Origin: Maribacter algarum (ex Zhang et al. 2020)
Lineage (GTDB): Bacteria; Bacteroidota; Bacteroidia; Flavobacteriales; Flavobacteriaceae
Reading direction: 5' to 3'
Assembly: GCF_005885635.1 (NCBI RefSeq)
Contig: NZ_VATY01000005.1
Location: forward strand, 1 to 64,000
DNA length: 64,000 nt
The position numbers and the translations under genes are program-made. The notes below the pieces were generated by a model. It ran no database searches. It saw nothing but the letters and a program-made list of their open reading frames with translations, and was not told the origin of the DNA. Shown in pieces: positions 16,404 to 26,224 of this stretch. Within the stretch, counting starts at the first letter, position 1. Every line of letters begins with the position of its first letter.

Positions 16404-18590
16404 ATGTCAAAAATAAGATTCAAGGCTATCGAAGAAAGCCAAAAAAGAAAACGTATAACTATTGAAGAAAAGGGGAGACGCTCAAAGCTATTCGCTCAAA
16501 ACGTTTTTAATGAAGAACGCATGCTTCAATATTTGACCAAAGATGCGCTTGATAGTGTACAAAGCGCTATTTTTTCTGGTTCGAAAATCGACCGCAAAAT
16601 TGCAGACCAAGTTGCCGAAGCAATGAAAGGCTGGGCGATTAGCATGGGAGCTACGCACTACACACATTGGTTTCAGCCCTTGACAGGTTCAACGGCTGAA
16701 AAGCATGACGCTTTTTTTGATTTACTACCGGACGGAAGAGCATTGGAAAAATTTGGTGGAGGGCAATTGGTACAACAAGAACCCGACGCATCGAGCTTCC
16801 CTAGTGGAGGAATTCGGAACACGTTCGAGGCTAGGGGATACACGGCATGGGACCCAACATCACCTGCTTTTATTTATGAGACTACATTGTGTATTCCAAC
16901 CATATTTGTTTCCTATACCGGAGAGGCTTTAGATAACAAAGCACCGCTTCTTAGAGCCCTACATGCCGTTGATGAAGCGGCAACGGCGGTAGCCAAATAT
17001 TTTGACAAGAATGTTTCAAAAGTCAATGCGACCCTAGGATGGGAACAAGAGTATTTTCTGATTGACAAAGCGCTCGCGAATTCAAGACCTGATATTAGTT
17101 TGACTGGCCGTACGCTGGTGGGCCAATCCGCCGCAAAGGGGCAACAACTTGATGATCACTACTTTGGAGTTATTCCTGGTCGGGTTTTAAGCTTTATGAG
17201 CGATTTGGAAAAGGAATGTACTAAATTAGGAATTCCTGTAAAGACCCGACACAATGAGGTAGCCCCAAATCAATTTGAATTGGCCCCGGTTTTTGAGGAG
17301 GCCAACTTGGCCGTAGATCACAATCTATTGTTAATGGATGTGATGGACAAAATTGCTGACAAACATAGCTTTAAAGTTTTATTTCATGAAAAGCCTTTCG
17401 CAGGAATTAATGGGTCAGGTAAGCATAATAATTGGTCATTAGCCACTGATACAGGAGTGAATCTGTTGAGTCCGGGTTCCACACCCATGAAGAACCTTCA
17501 ATTTTTAACCTTCTTTATCAATACCATAAAGGCAGTCGATACCTATGAAGAGCTAATGCGTTCATCAATAGCTTCGGCAGGAAATGACCATCGTCTAGGC
17601 GCAAATGAAGCTCCTCCCGCGATTCTTTCTATTTTTATTGGAACGCAATTAAGTCGCGTTTTGGACGAGTTAGAGGGAGTTTCAAAAGGTAAGCTATCCC
17701 CTGAAGAAAAAACGGAACTCAAATTGAATGTAGTTGGTAAGATCCCTGAAATCTTGATGGATAATACCGATCGCAATCGAACATCTCCTTTTGCATTCAC
17801 CGGAAACAAATTTGAAATTCGGGGCGTGGGTTCCAAGGCAAATTGTGCCAAACCTATGACCATTTTAAATACAATCGTCGCAAAGCAATTAATAGCTTTC
17901 AAAAAAGAAGTTGATGCTTTAGTGGATAAAAAAGGTTTGAAGAAAGATGAGGCAGTCTTTAACGTCCTTCGAGAGTACATAAAGACTTCTAAAAGAATTC
18001 GTTTTGACGGTGATGGCTATAGTGATGATTGGGAAAAAGAAGCTAGAAAAAGAAAACTTAGCAATAACAAAACTACACCCGAAGCACTTCAAGTTTTGAC
18101 TTCGAAGGAAAGTTTAGACCTTTTCAAATCGATGAAAGTGATGAGCGAAATTGAGGTGAAGGCACGACAAGAAGTTGAGCTTGAAGCTTATATTTTACAC
18201 ATTCAGATTGAAGGCCGCGTATTGAACGAATTGGTGTACGGACATATAATTCCAGCAGCTATTGAATATCAAAATACGCTTATTAAAAATGTTTTAGGAT
18301 TGAAAGAGATTTATGGTGCGGCACATAAAAAGCTTTCAGAAGGGCAATCGAATATTATTGAACTGATGGCGGAGCATATGGTTGCTTTGAAAAAGCAAAC
18401 AGACGGAATGACCGATGCTCGAAAGAAAGCAAACAAATTATCAGATAGTCATAAAAAAGCATTTTCATATTCGGAAAACGTCAAACCTTATTTTGATGAA
18501 ATTCGCTATCATTCTGACAAATTAGAACAGTTGGTAGATGATGAAGTTTGGCCATTAACAAAATATCGAGAGCTTTTGTTTATAAAGTAA
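16404..18590 (+). CDS. glnN: Glutamine synthetase type III
   Basis: This 728-residue enzyme is of the large dodecameric GSIII class typical of Bacteroidota and cyanobacteria. The markers are the N-terminal VFNEERMLQYL region, THYTHWFQPLTGSTAEKHD, the substrate motif GWEQEYFLID, TRHNEVAPNQFELAP, the ATP-site segment FAGINGSGKHNNWSL and the late NRTSPFAFTGNKFEIRGVGS. It lies 58 bp before purM on the same strand. It may be transcribed alone, because purM has its own -7 box. Confidence 0.97.
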   Translation: MSKIRFKAIEESQKRKRITIEEKGRRSKLFAQNVFNEERMLQYLTKDALDSVQSAIFSGSKIDRKIADQVAEAMKGWAISMGATHYTHWFQPLTGSTAEKHDAFFDLLPDGRALEKFGGGQLVQQEPDASSFPSGGIRNTFEARGYTAWDPTSPAFIYETTLCIPTIFVSYTGEALDNKAPLLRALHAVDEAATAVAKYFDKNVSKVNATLGWEQEYFLIDKALANSRPDISLTGRTLVGQSAAKGQQLDDHYFGVIPGRVLSFMSDLEKECTKLGIPVKTRHNEVAPNQFELAPVFEEANLAVDHNLLLMDVMDKIADKHSFKVLFHEKPFAGINGSGKHNNWSLATDTGVNLLSPGSTPMKNLQFLTFFINTIKAVDTYEELMRSSIASAGNDHRLGANEAPPAILSIFIGTQLSRVLDELEGVSKGKLSPEEKTELKLNVVGKIPEILMDNTDRNRTSPFAFTGNKFEIRGVGSKANCAKPMTILNTIVAKQLIAFKKEVDALVDKKGLKKDEAVFNVLREYIKTSKRIRFDGDGYSDDWEKEARKRKLSNNKTTPEALQVLTSKESLDLFKSMKVMSEIEVKARQEVELEAYILHIQIEGRVLNELVYGHIIPAAIEYQNTLIKNVLGLKEIYGAAHKKLSEGQSNIIELMAEHMVALKKQTDGMTDARKKANKLSDSHKKAFSYSENVKPYFDEIRYHSDKLEQLVDDEVWPLTKYRELLFIK

Positions 18591-18625
18591 GTTCTAGTAT
18601 GTGTTCTGATTTCATCAATTCAACT

Positions 18626-18633
18626 ATTTTTGC
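18626..18633 (+). promoter_or_regulatory. -7 box upstream of purM
   Basis: TATTTTTG fits TAnnTTTG exactly and lies 15 bp before the purM start codon. The -33 region is poor. Confidence 0.45.
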
Positions 18634-18648
18634 CACAAACTTCAAAGA

Positions 18649-19827
18649 ATGAGCTCATCACATAGTGAAAGGTACAACCAGCGAGGTGTCTCAGCTTCAA
18701 AGGAAGATGTTCACAATGCTATAAAAAATATTGATAAAGGCCTTTTTCCGAATGCCTTTTGTAAAATAGTACCAGATTATCTGACTAATGATGATGATTA
18801 CTGTTTGATAATGCATGCGGATGGTGCAGGTACAAAATCTTCCTTAGCCTATATGTATTGGAAAGAAACGGGAGATGTTTCTGTTTGGAAAGGCATTGCC
18901 CAAGACGCACTTATCATGAATATTGATGATTTGATTTGTGTGGGAGCAACGGATAATATTATGCTTTCCTCAACTATCGGGCGTAATAAGAATTTGATTC
19001 CCGGGGAAGTGATTTCAGCTATTATTAACGGGACAGAAGAACTTATTTCAGATTTGCGGCAGCACGGCATAACCATTCATTCCACAGGAGGTGAAACCGC
19101 TGATGTTGGTGATTTGGTTCGAACCATTATTGTCGATTCCACGGTTACTGCACGAATGAAACGAAGAAATGTAATTGACAATTCAAATATTAAAGCAGGT
19201 GATGTTATAGTTGGTTTGGCTTCTTTTGGACAATCGACTTATGAAACAGAATACAACGGGGGAATGGGAAGTAACGGATTGACGTCTGCCCGCCATGATG
19301 TGTTTTCAAAATATTTAGCTGAGAATTATCCAGAGAGTTTTGATGCTTCAGTGCCTGAAGATTTAGTGTATTCAGGAAAAATGAAGTTAACTGATGCTGT
19401 TGCCAATTCTCCTTTAGATGCTGGTAAATTGGTGCTATCTCCAACAAGAACTTATGCTCCAATAGTAAAGAAAATTCTTGAGAAATATACATCTGAAGAT
19501 GTTCACGGTATGGTGCATTGCAGCGGTGGTGCGCAAACAAAAATCCTTCATTTTATTGACCAATATCATATCATCAAAGACAACCTATTTCCGATTCCTC
19601 CTTTGTTCAAATTAATTCAGGAACAATCGGGTACGGACTGGAAAGAAATGTACCAAGTTTTCAATTGCGGACATCGTTTGGAGTTATATGTGAACGAGTT
19701 CGTGGCACAAGATTTGATTGGTATATCAAGCAGTTTTGGCGTCGAATCTCAAATCATTGGTCGTGTTGAGGAAAATCCGGAGAAGAAACTGACAATAAAA
19801 AGTGAGTTTGGAACCTTTGTCTATTAA
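18649..19827 (+). CDS. purM: Phosphoribosylformylglycinamidine cyclo-ligase
   Basis: This ATP-dependent enzyme closes the imidazole ring in purine synthesis (FGAM to AIR). At 392 residues it is longer than the common form of about 345, as I would expect for the Bacteroidota version. The N-terminal SHSERYNQRGVSASKEDV, the glycine-rich HADGAGTKSSLAYMYW, DLICVGATDN, HSTGGETADVGDLVRTI and VHCSGGAQTKI motifs fit the AIR-synthase fold. No other pur gene is adjacent except the distant purU. Confidence 0.9.
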   Translation: MSSSHSERYNQRGVSASKEDVHNAIKNIDKGLFPNAFCKIVPDYLTNDDDYCLIMHADGAGTKSSLAYMYWKETGDVSVWKGIAQDALIMNIDDLICVGATDNIMLSSTIGRNKNLIPGEVISAIINGTEELISDLRQHGITIHSTGGETADVGDLVRTIIVDSTVTARMKRRNVIDNSNIKAGDVIVGLASFGQSTYETEYNGGMGSNGLTSARHDVFSKYLAENYPESFDASVPEDLVYSGKMKLTDAVANSPLDAGKLVLSPTRTYAPIVKKILEKYTSEDVHGMVHCSGGAQTKILHFIDQYHIIKDNLFPIPPLFKLIQEQSGTDWKEMYQVFNCGHRLELYVNEFVAQDLIGISSSFGVESQIIGRVEENPEKKLTIKSEFGTFVY

Positions 19828-19877
19828 GGCATACGATAAGAGCAAATACTGCGTTTTGTATAGTAAATATCAGTACT

Positions 19878-20321
19878 ATGGAAAGAAAGCAGTTTTTAAA
19901 AACCCTAGGTGCAGGTGCCGCTTTTGCACTCACTTTTCCATGCGTTCATGGATGCTCAAAGGATGAAGCCCCAACGGGAAATATCGTAGAAGAACCAACA
20001 GGGGTAGACTTCACCATAGATTTGACCTCCTCGGAGGCGGCTAATTTAGCTTCAAATGGAGGTTTTATTTTGAAAAACTTAGTGGTTGTTGTCAAGAACC
20101 TTGAGGGAGAATACATTGCTGCGAGTCAAGTTTGTAGTCATCAAGCCTATGATCAGGTCAGGTTTGTAAATCAAGATGGTGGTATTTTTTATTGTGATGT
20201 TCATGGTTCTCGTTTCGAGCAAAACGGAACTCCATTGAATCAAGTAGATGGAAATCCTGCGAAAGTTTTAAAAGTGTATAATATTGAACTTACTGGAGAT
20301 ATGCTTCGGGTTTTTGAATAG
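19878..20321 (+). CDS. Secreted Rieske [2Fe-2S] protein
   Basis: This 147-residue protein has a twin-arginine-like or lipoprotein N-terminus (MERKQFLKTLGAGAAF, then HGCSKD with a possible lipidated Cys26). The Rieske cluster ligands are Cys86-Ser-His88 and Cys106-x2-His109 in FYCDVHG. It would carry single electrons outside the cytoplasm. It opens a five-gene cluster with a thioredoxin-like protein, ApbE, DUF4266 and DUF3570, with gaps or overlaps of 25 bp or less throughout, which suggests a shared extracytoplasmic redox role. Confidence 0.88.
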   Translation: MERKQFLKTLGAGAAFALTFPCVHGCSKDEAPTGNIVEEPTGVDFTIDLTSSEAANLASNGGFILKNLVVVVKNLEGEYIAASQVCSHQAYDQVRFVNQDGGIFYCDVHGSRFEQNGTPLNQVDGNPAKVLKVYNIELTGDMLRVFE

Positions 20322-20340
20322 TTCATTTAAATAGTCGGTA

Positions 20341-20775
20341 TTGAAAATAGTTGCCCCAATACTATTCTTCTTCTTTTCCATTTGCACATTTGCGCAGGAT
20401 TGGGAAGATACCTATGCTGAAACGGTAGCCACCTCAGTTGATCAAAATAAACCAATTGTTTTGGTTTTTGCAGGCTCGGATTGGTGCGCCCCTTGTATTA
20501 AGTTAGACAAAACCATTTGGCAATCTGAAGAATTCAAAACCTATTCGAAGGAGAATTACATTTTATATAAAGCAGATTTTCCAAGAAAGAAAGCAAATCA
20601 GCTTAGTGCTGAAATGGCTCAGCAGCATGCCTTACTTGCTGAACGCTTTAATCCCAAAGGTCATTTTCCTTTAGTTGTAGTTTTAAACCAAGAGGAAAAA
20701 GTTTTGGGCAAGATGGGGTACAAGAAAACTACACCTGAAGATTATATTTCACTTTTAAATAACTGCCTTAAGTGA
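20341..20775 (+). CDS. Secreted thioredoxin-family protein
   Basis: This 144-residue protein starts with TTG at 20341. The signal peptide ends near TFAQD at residue 20 and is followed by a thioredoxin-like fold with the redox motif WCAPC at residues 48-52. The stop codon overlaps the GTG start of the ApbE gene by 4 bases, so translation of the two is coupled. It probably reduces or isomerises cysteines of a partner in the cluster; the cysteine-ended DUF4266 lipoprotein is one candidate. Confidence 0.88.
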   Translation: MKIVAPILFFFFSICTFAQDWEDTYAETVATSVDQNKPIVLVFAGSDWCAPCIKLDKTIWQSEEFKTYSKENYILYKADFPRKKANQLSAEMAQQHALLAERFNPKGHFPLVVVLNQEEKVLGKMGYKKTTPEDYISLLNNCLK

Positions 20776-21767
20776 AAACCTTCCTCATTATATGTTTTAG
20801 TTTTTTTACCCTAACGGGATATACACAAGAACGTGATTTGGTTACGGTAAAGAAAACTCTCAAACTAATGGGCAGTCGGTTTAGTATCACCGTAGTTTCA
20901 CCCAGTGAGGAATTAGGACATATAAATATTGAGGAGGCCATTGCCGAGATTACCAGAATTGAAAAAATGATTTCTTCTTGGGATTCAGAATCGGAGACCT
21001 ATCGCATCAATTCGAATGCAGGAATCAAACCTGTGAAAATAAGCGATGAATTGTTTAAGCTGATCGAGCGCTGCAAGCAGATTTCAGAATTAACTGATGG
21101 TGCTTTCGACATCTCGTATTCTTCCATGGACAAAATCTGGAAGTTCGATGGTTCGATGAAAGAAATGCCATCTGCGGAACGAATTAAAAAATCAGTAGAA
21201 AAAGTAGGTTATGAAAAGATTATTCTAAATAGCGATAACCAAACCGTTTATTTAAAGGAAAAGGGCATGAAAATTTCGTTTGGTGCTATTGGTAAGGGAT
21301 ATGCAGCTGACAAGGCAAAAGCATTTTTGGTCTCCAAACAGGTGCCCGGTGGTATTATTGATGCAGCAGGAGATCTATCTACATGGGGCACTGATGTTAC
21401 AGGCAAAAAATGGATTATCGGAATTGTGAATCCACTCGCAAAAGATAAAATTGTTTCGTGGCTGCCCGTTGTGGAATCCTCTGTGGCAACTTCAGGTAAT
21501 TATGAAAAGTATGTGACCTTTAAGGGCAAACGCTATTCCCATATTATCGATCCTCGAACTGGTTATCCATCCTCCGGAATACGTCAGGTTTCCATTTTTG
21601 CCAAAAGCGCAGAACTCTGTGATGCTTTGGCAACAGCTATTTTTATTATGGGAAAAGATGCGGGACTTTTCCGGATCAATCAACTCGACGGGGTTGAGGT
21701 AATTCTATTTGATAATTTTAACAAAGTCCACAAGAGTGATGGAATATTGTTTGAAAGAGATCCTTAA
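20772..21767 (+). CDS. apbE: FAD:protein FMN transferase
   Basis: This 331-residue secreted flavin transferase couples FMN to Ser or Thr of a target protein. The signal peptide ends near TGYTQE. The motifs include KLMGSRFSI, DGAFDIS, GAIGKGYAADKAK (FAD site), DAAGDLSTWG and the SHIIDPRTGYP segment. It starts at a GTG that overlaps the previous stop. It needs an extracytoplasmic acceptor: none of the common ones (NqrB/C, RnfG/D, FMN-bind) is nearby, so DUF3570 or DUF4266 next door are the natural candidates. Confidence 0.93.
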   Translation: MKTFLIICFSFFTLTGYTQERDLVTVKKTLKLMGSRFSITVVSPSEELGHINIEEAIAEITRIEKMISSWDSESETYRINSNAGIKPVKISDELFKLIERCKQISELTDGAFDISYSSMDKIWKFDGSMKEMPSAERIKKSVEKVGYEKIILNSDNQTVYLKEKGMKISFGAIGKGYAADKAKAFLVSKQVPGGIIDAAGDLSTWGTDVTGKKWIIGIVNPLAKDKIVSWLPVVESSVATSGNYEKYVTFKGKRYSHIIDPRTGYPSSGIRQVSIFAKSAELCDALATAIFIMGKDAGLFRINQLDGVEVILFDNFNKVHKSDGILFERDP

Positions 21768-21778
21768 CTTTAACGTAT

Positions 21779-21988
21779 ATGAAGAGAGTAATTCTAGTAC
21801 TTTGCTTGACCTTTTTTGTAACCTCATGCGTTGCAGTTAAAGAATACGATAGAGCATATCTAAACGATGAAGAAATGCTTTTATCTGCTAAAGGGATGGA
21901 GCGTTTTGAAACCAATTTTCAGATTTACCGTGAAGCAGCAGCTGGTGCAAATGGAGGTAAGAGTGGTGGTGGTTGCGGTTGTAATTAA
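21779..21988 (+). CDS. DUF4266 lipoprotein
   Basis: This 69-residue lipoprotein has a lipobox around Cys17 (FFVTSC). The family core is KEYDRAYLNDEEML, and a flexible GANGGKSGGGCGCN tail leaves two cysteines near the C-terminus. The family is found beside ApbE and DUF3570 genes, and its role is not established. The two terminal cysteines could be the substrate of the thioredoxin-like protein encoded two genes upstream. Confidence 0.85.
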   Translation: MKRVILVLCLTFFVTSCVAVKEYDRAYLNDEEMLLSAKGMERFETNFQIYREAAAGANGGKSGGGCGCN

Positions 21989-22013
21989 GTAGACATTTTC
22001 AAACTAAAAACAT

Positions 22014-23303
22014 TTGAAAAAAAATCTTTTTTTTCTATTCATTCTAAGTACTTTCATGGGATTTGCTCAAGAAGAAACTTCCTATAAGAAAAGAGTTCTT
22101 GAAGCGGCTGAAATCGATTTGTTATTTAGCTATTACGGTCAAGACGGACAGAACGCCGCGGTAACAGGTGGAGAAGGTACTGAGGAGTTGACTGATGCTA
22201 CTTCAAGTATAGTTGTCCGAATTCCGATTGGTGAGGATGATATCATAACCGTTGATGCAGGTATATCGGCTTACACTTCGGCATCTTCAAGCAATGTGAA
22301 TCCTTTGGATGGCGATGTAAATCGAAATGCGAGTCCTTTTAGCGCTTCATCTGGGGCATCGCGGCAAGACGTGTTGGCCTATTTTAATCCTACCTATTCC
22401 CATAGTTCTGATGATCGCAATTCCATTGTAAACGCAAAAGCTTATGTTTCCTCGGAGTACGATTATTTCTCCGTGGGATTTGGAGGGGGGTACACGCGAT
22501 TATTCAACGAAAAGAACACCGAAATTTCCATAAATGCCCAAGTGTTTTTGGACAAATGGAATCCGCAGTACCCTATAGAATTGCGAGAAGGGTTTTTCGA
22601 CTCGCGAATTGCAAGTGATGAAACTTTTGAAGGAACCTACAATCCGAATTTTACTAAGTTTACGGATGAAACTAGAAATTCGTACTCCGTCTCTATAGGA
22701 TTCTCACAAATACTGAGTAAAAAATTACAAGCATCGATTTTTATGGATATCGTCTCACAAAGTGGATTGTTGAGCACACCGTTTCAACGGGTGTACTTTG
22801 GAGATTCTCCCAATTTTTTCATTGAAGATTTTCAGCTGGCGGATGATGTCGAACGTTTACCTAACACACGTTTTAAAATTCCGATAGGGGCACGATTAAA
22901 CTATTACCTGAGTGATACATTTGTACTTCGTACGTATTACCGCTTCTATACCGACAATTGGGGAATTACCGCCCATACAGCAAACTTGGAAGTACCTATT
23001 AAATTGAGCGATAAGTTCACTATTTATCCATCCTATCGTTATTATCAACAGACCGCCGCTGATTATTTTTATGCAAAGGATATTGCTTTGTCAACAACAG
23101 AGTTTTATACTTCAGATTATGATTTATCAGGCTATAACGCCAATCAATACGGAATGGGAATTCGTTACAAAGACATTTTTACCAAAGCCAAAATCCTCAC
23201 TTTCGGATTGAAGACCTTAGACCTTCGGGTCAACAAGTATGACCGTAGCGACGGACTGAACGCATTTATAGTTTCAGTAGGTACTACGTTTGTTGGGGAT
23301 TAA
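22014..23303 (+). CDS. DUF3570 outer-membrane beta-barrel protein
   Basis: This 429-residue protein starts with TTG at 22014. The signal peptide ends near GFAQE. Alternating hydrophobic strands and a terminal aromatic-rich segment fit an outer-membrane barrel. Residues 113-116 read SGAS, close to the [ST]GA[ST] core seen in known ApbE acceptor sites, which makes this a possible flavinylated protein. The 3' end overlaps the convergent ABC gene by 20 bp, so the two transcripts are mutually antisense there. Confidence 0.83.
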   Translation: MKKNLFFLFILSTFMGFAQEETSYKKRVLEAAEIDLLFSYYGQDGQNAAVTGGEGTEELTDATSSIVVRIPIGEDDIITVDAGISAYTSASSSNVNPLDGDVNRNASPFSASSGASRQDVLAYFNPTYSHSSDDRNSIVNAKAYVSSEYDYFSVGFGGGYTRLFNEKNTEISINAQVFLDKWNPQYPIELREGFFDSRIASDETFEGTYNPNFTKFTDETRNSYSVSIGFSQILSKKLQASIFMDIVSQSGLLSTPFQRVYFGDSPNFFIEDFQLADDVERLPNTRFKIPIGARLNYYLSDTFVLRTYYRFYTDNWGITAHTANLEVPIKLSDKFTIYPSYRYYQQTAADYFYAKDIALSTTEFYTSDYDLSGYNANQYGMGIRYKDIFTKAKILTFGLKTLDLRVNKYDRSDGLNAFIVSVGTTFVGD

Positions 23304-23949
23304 AACTGATATATCCTTCATTTTCCAAATCTTGTTGCGACTGTATCAATTTGGATGATCCATTTTTAATTAGGTAAATCGTATCGCTGACATCTAAGAT
23401 TTCTCTATAAAAATGATCTGTGATGAGTATGGCACTTACATTTTTCTTCTCCCGAATGATATCTTTGAACTTTTCAACATAAAGAGGGGCTATAAAGGAA
23501 AAGGGCTCATCTAACAAAATAATTTCCTTGCCAGAATCTAGAACAAGATAAGTTTCAACAACTCTAAGTTCTCCGGAGGAAATTTCATTGATTTTGCTAT
23601 TGCCATATATTTTAAAGGAATCAAAGATAGCTGTAAAGGTCTTCCAGTCCGATTGAAATAAATGAAAAGCCTTTTTAAGGGAAAGATTATTTGGTAATAA
23701 TTGGTGCTGTGGAAGATAGGCAACTTTACCGGTGTTAAATAGGTTGGTTTTTAAATATTTCCCATCAAGTCTTACACTTTTGTATTTTGGTTTTAAATCA
23801 CCAAAAAGAATACGCAAAAGACATGTTTTTCCACAACCATTTCTACCTAACACCCCAGTTACTTTTCCAGTCTCCGTTTTTAGATAAACTCCGTAAAGTA
23901 TCTTTTTGTTATCAAAACTTAGTTCGACGCTATCAATTTCTATTTTCAA
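23284..23949 (-). CDS. ABC transporter ATP-binding protein
   Basis: This 221-residue ATPase has Walker A GRNGCGKT near residue 35, a Q-loop (PQHQLLP), a variant signature ISSGELR instead of LSGGQ and Walker B EIILLDEPF followed by a His switch (ITDHF). It overlaps by 4 bases the 100-residue membrane protein that precedes it on the same strand. The pair looks like a minimal export system or a regulatory ABC module. The substrate is unknown. Confidence 0.85.
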   Translation of the reverse strand: MKIEIDSVELSFDNKKILYGVYLKTETGKVTGVLGRNGCGKTCLLRILFGDLKPKYKSVRLDGKYLKTNLFNTGKVAYLPQHQLLPNNLSLKKAFHLFQSDWKTFTAIFDSFKIYGNSKINEISSGELRVVETYLVLDSGKEIILLDEPFSFIAPLYVEKFKDIIREKKNVSAILITDHFYREILDVSDTIYLIKNGSSKLIQSQQDLENEGYISFNPQQT

Positions 23950-24248
23950 AATTGATTTCGTATTAAAACTATGATGCTAGTAATTATGGTGTCAAAAAAG
24001 AAAGAAGTAAAAAAGAGCGGCATCGAAGAAATCCCGAAGTTTTTATAAAAAATCAATTTTTTCCTTAAGCTTGGTTCAATATGAGATGCTAACACTATTC
24101 CAAGGAGCAAAAATTTCAATGTTATCATAAGCAGCAATGACATTTTTAAAAACACAAACCATAGCGTAATTAGAAGGCTGGTAAGCAGAAATTTTCTGTA
24201 AAAGTGAAAACCAAGTTGAAGTGTTTTTAAACTAAAAAAGTGCTGCAT
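23946..24248 (-). CDS. Small membrane protein paired with the ABC ATPase
   Basis: This 100-residue, very hydrophobic protein has two or three predicted helices (for example LLTSLLITLWFVFLKMSLLLM) and a basic, amphipathic middle. The 4-base ATGA overlap with the ATPase gene suggests coupled translation and a complex. It is much shorter than a normal ABC permease and I do not recognise the family, so it may be a membrane anchor rather than a transport channel. Confidence 0.6.
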   Translation of the reverse strand: MQHFFSLKTLQLGFHFYRKFLLTSLLITLWFVFLKMSLLLMITLKFLLLGIVLASHIEPSLRKKLIFYKNFGISSMPLFFTSFFFDTIITSIIVLIRNQF

Positions 24249-24315
24249 GAAGTACTTGTGATATCTTTAAATGTACAAATTTATTGTAAATTCGCAGTCC
24301 AAGTGATGCTACACT

Positions 24316-25392
24316 ATGATCGACAAATTAAACATTGTAAAACAACGTTTTGATGAGGTTTCTGACCTGATTATTCAACCTGATGTGATTTCAGACCAAA
24401 AGCGTTATGTGAAATTAACTAAGGAGTATAGTGATCTCAAAGAGCTTGTAGCGAAACGCGATCAATATGTTGAGCTGACAAGTAATCTCGAGGAAGCCGA
24501 GGAAATAATTGCAGATGGTAGCGACCCTGAAATGGTTGAAATGGCCAAAATGCAGTTGGATGAAGCCAAGGAAGGCATTCCTAAGTTAGAAGAGGAAATC
24601 AGATTGATGTTGATTCCTAAAGATCCTGAAGATGAGAAAGATGTGGTTATGGAGATTCGGGCTGGAACCGGTGGAGATGAGGCCAGTATTTTCGCTGGAG
24701 ATCTTTTCCGTATGTATACCAAATATTGTGAATCAAGAGGTTGGAAAACCAATGTAATTGATTTAAGTGAGGGAACCAGCGGTGGTTACAAAGAAATTCA
24801 ATTTGAAGTTTCTGGAGCGGATGTCTACGGGACGCTGAAATTCGAAGCTGGCGTACATCGTGTGCAGCGTGTGCCACAAACTGAAACCCAGGGCCGAGTG
24901 CATACAAGTGCTGCTACGGTAATGGTGCTTCCTGAGGCCGAGGATTTTGATGTGCAGATTGACCCAAAAGATGTTCGAATCGATTTTTTCTGTTCCTCTG
25001 GTCCTGGAGGGCAATCTGTGAATACAACCTATTCGGCGGTTCGCTTAACGCACATTCCAACAGGATTAGTAGCACAATGTCAAGACCAAAAATCACAACA
25101 TAAAAATAAGGACAAAGCTTTTCGGGTTTTACGTTCACGTTTGTATGATTTAGAACTTGCCAAAAAGCAAGAAGAAGATGCTGCCAAACGAAATTCGCAA
25201 GTGAGTAGTGGTGACCGTTCTGCGAAGATTAGAACCTATAACTATGCCCAAGGCAGGGTTACAGACCACCGTATCGGACTTACGCTTTATGATTTACAGA
25301 ATATCATTAATGGTGATATTAAAAAAATAGTAGAAGAACTTCGCGCCGTTGAGAATACGGAGAAATTAAAGGAGGCCTCAGAGACCTTCTAA
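24316..25392 (+). CDS. prfA: Peptide chain release factor 1
   Basis: This 358-residue factor ends translation at UAA and UAG. The PEVT-like N-domain is followed by the conserved [18 protein letters not shown], the segment [17 protein letters not shown] just before it, and the catalytic GGQ in [17 protein letters not shown], near residue 235. The length is standard. It sits 10 bp before pyrF with which it forms an operon. Confidence 0.97.
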   Translation: MIDKLNIVKQRFDEVSDLIIQPDVISDQKRYVKLTKEYSDLKELVAKRDQYVELTSNLEEAEEIIADGSDPEMVEMAKMQLDEAKEGIPKLEEEIRLMLIPKDPEDEKDVVMEIRAGTGGDEASIFAGDLFRMYTKYCESRGWKTNVIDLSEGTSGGYKEIQFEVSGADVYGTLKFEAGVHRVQRVPQTETQGRVHTSAATVMVLPEAEDFDVQIDPKDVRIDFFCSSGPGGQSVNTTYSAVRLTHIPTGLVAQCQDQKSQHKNKDKAFRVLRSRLYDLELAKKQEEDAAKRNSQVSSGDRSAKIRTYNYAQGRVTDHRIGLTLYDLQNIINGDIKKIVEELRAVENTEKLKEASETF

Positions 25393-25402
25393 TCGAAATT
25401 GA

Positions 25403-26224
25403 ATGACTACAGAAGAGCTAGTACAGCAAATCCATAAAAAACAATCTTTTCTCTGTATTGGTTTAGACACTGATTTAGAGAAGATTCCTAATCATTTATT
25501 GGAAGAGGAAGACCCTATTTTTGCTTTTAATAAAGCGATTATTGACGCTACTCATCATTTGTGTGTTGCTTATAAACCAAACATTGCTTTTTATGAAGCC
25601 TACGGTATCAAGGGTTGGCAGGCTTTAGAAAAGACCATAAAATACCTGAATGTAAATCATCCAGAGATATTTACCATTGCTGATGCAAAACGGGGGGATA
25701 TTGGGAATACTTCAACACGATACGCAAAAGCATTTTTCGAGGATTTAGAGTTTGATTCGATTACCATTGCCCCTTATATGGGTAAAGATTCCGTAGAACC
25801 TTTTTTAGCATTTGAAAATAAGCATACCATACTCTTGGCCTTAACTTCTAACCAAGGGGCTTATGATTATCAAACTAAAATGATTGATGGTAAAGAATTG
25901 TATAAAACAGTTTTAGAAACCTCTCAAAGTTATGAGAATGCTAAAAACCTGATGTATGTGGTAGGAGCAACAAAAGCTAGTTTCTTGACTGAAATCCGTG
26001 AATTGATTCCCAATAGCTTTTTATTGGTGCCAGGAGTAGGAGCCCAGGGTGGAAGCTTAGAAGAAGTATGCAAATACGGGATGAACAATCAAGTAGGATT
26101 GCTCATTAATTCCTCAAGAGGAATTATATACGCTTCAAATAATCAGGATTTTGCGGAAGCCGCTGCAGAAAGTGCTAAATATATTCAGGTCAAGATGGCA
26201 GGGGAACTGGGGAAACTAAAATAG
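25403..26224 (+). CDS. pyrF: Orotidine 5'-phosphate decarboxylase
   Basis: This 273-residue enzyme makes UMP from OMP. It is of the longer type 2 form: [28 protein letters not shown], the catalytic [17 protein letters not shown] and [10 protein letters not shown] are present. The short gap after prfA indicates co-transcription. The stop codon abuts that of the convergent short gene on the other strand. Confidence 0.96.
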   Translation: MTTEELVQQIHKKQSFLCIGLDTDLEKIPNHLLEEEDPIFAFNKAIIDATHHLCVAYKPNIAFYEAYGIKGWQALEKTIKYLNVNHPEIFTIADAKRGDIGNTSTRYAKAFFEDLEFDSITIAPYMGKDSVEPFLAFENKHTILLALTSNQGAYDYQTKMIDGKELYKTVLETSQSYENAKNLMYVVGATKASFLTEIRELIPNSFLLVPGVGAQGGSLEEVCKYGMNNQVGLLINSSRGIIYASNNQDFAEAAAESAKYIQVKMAGELGKLK

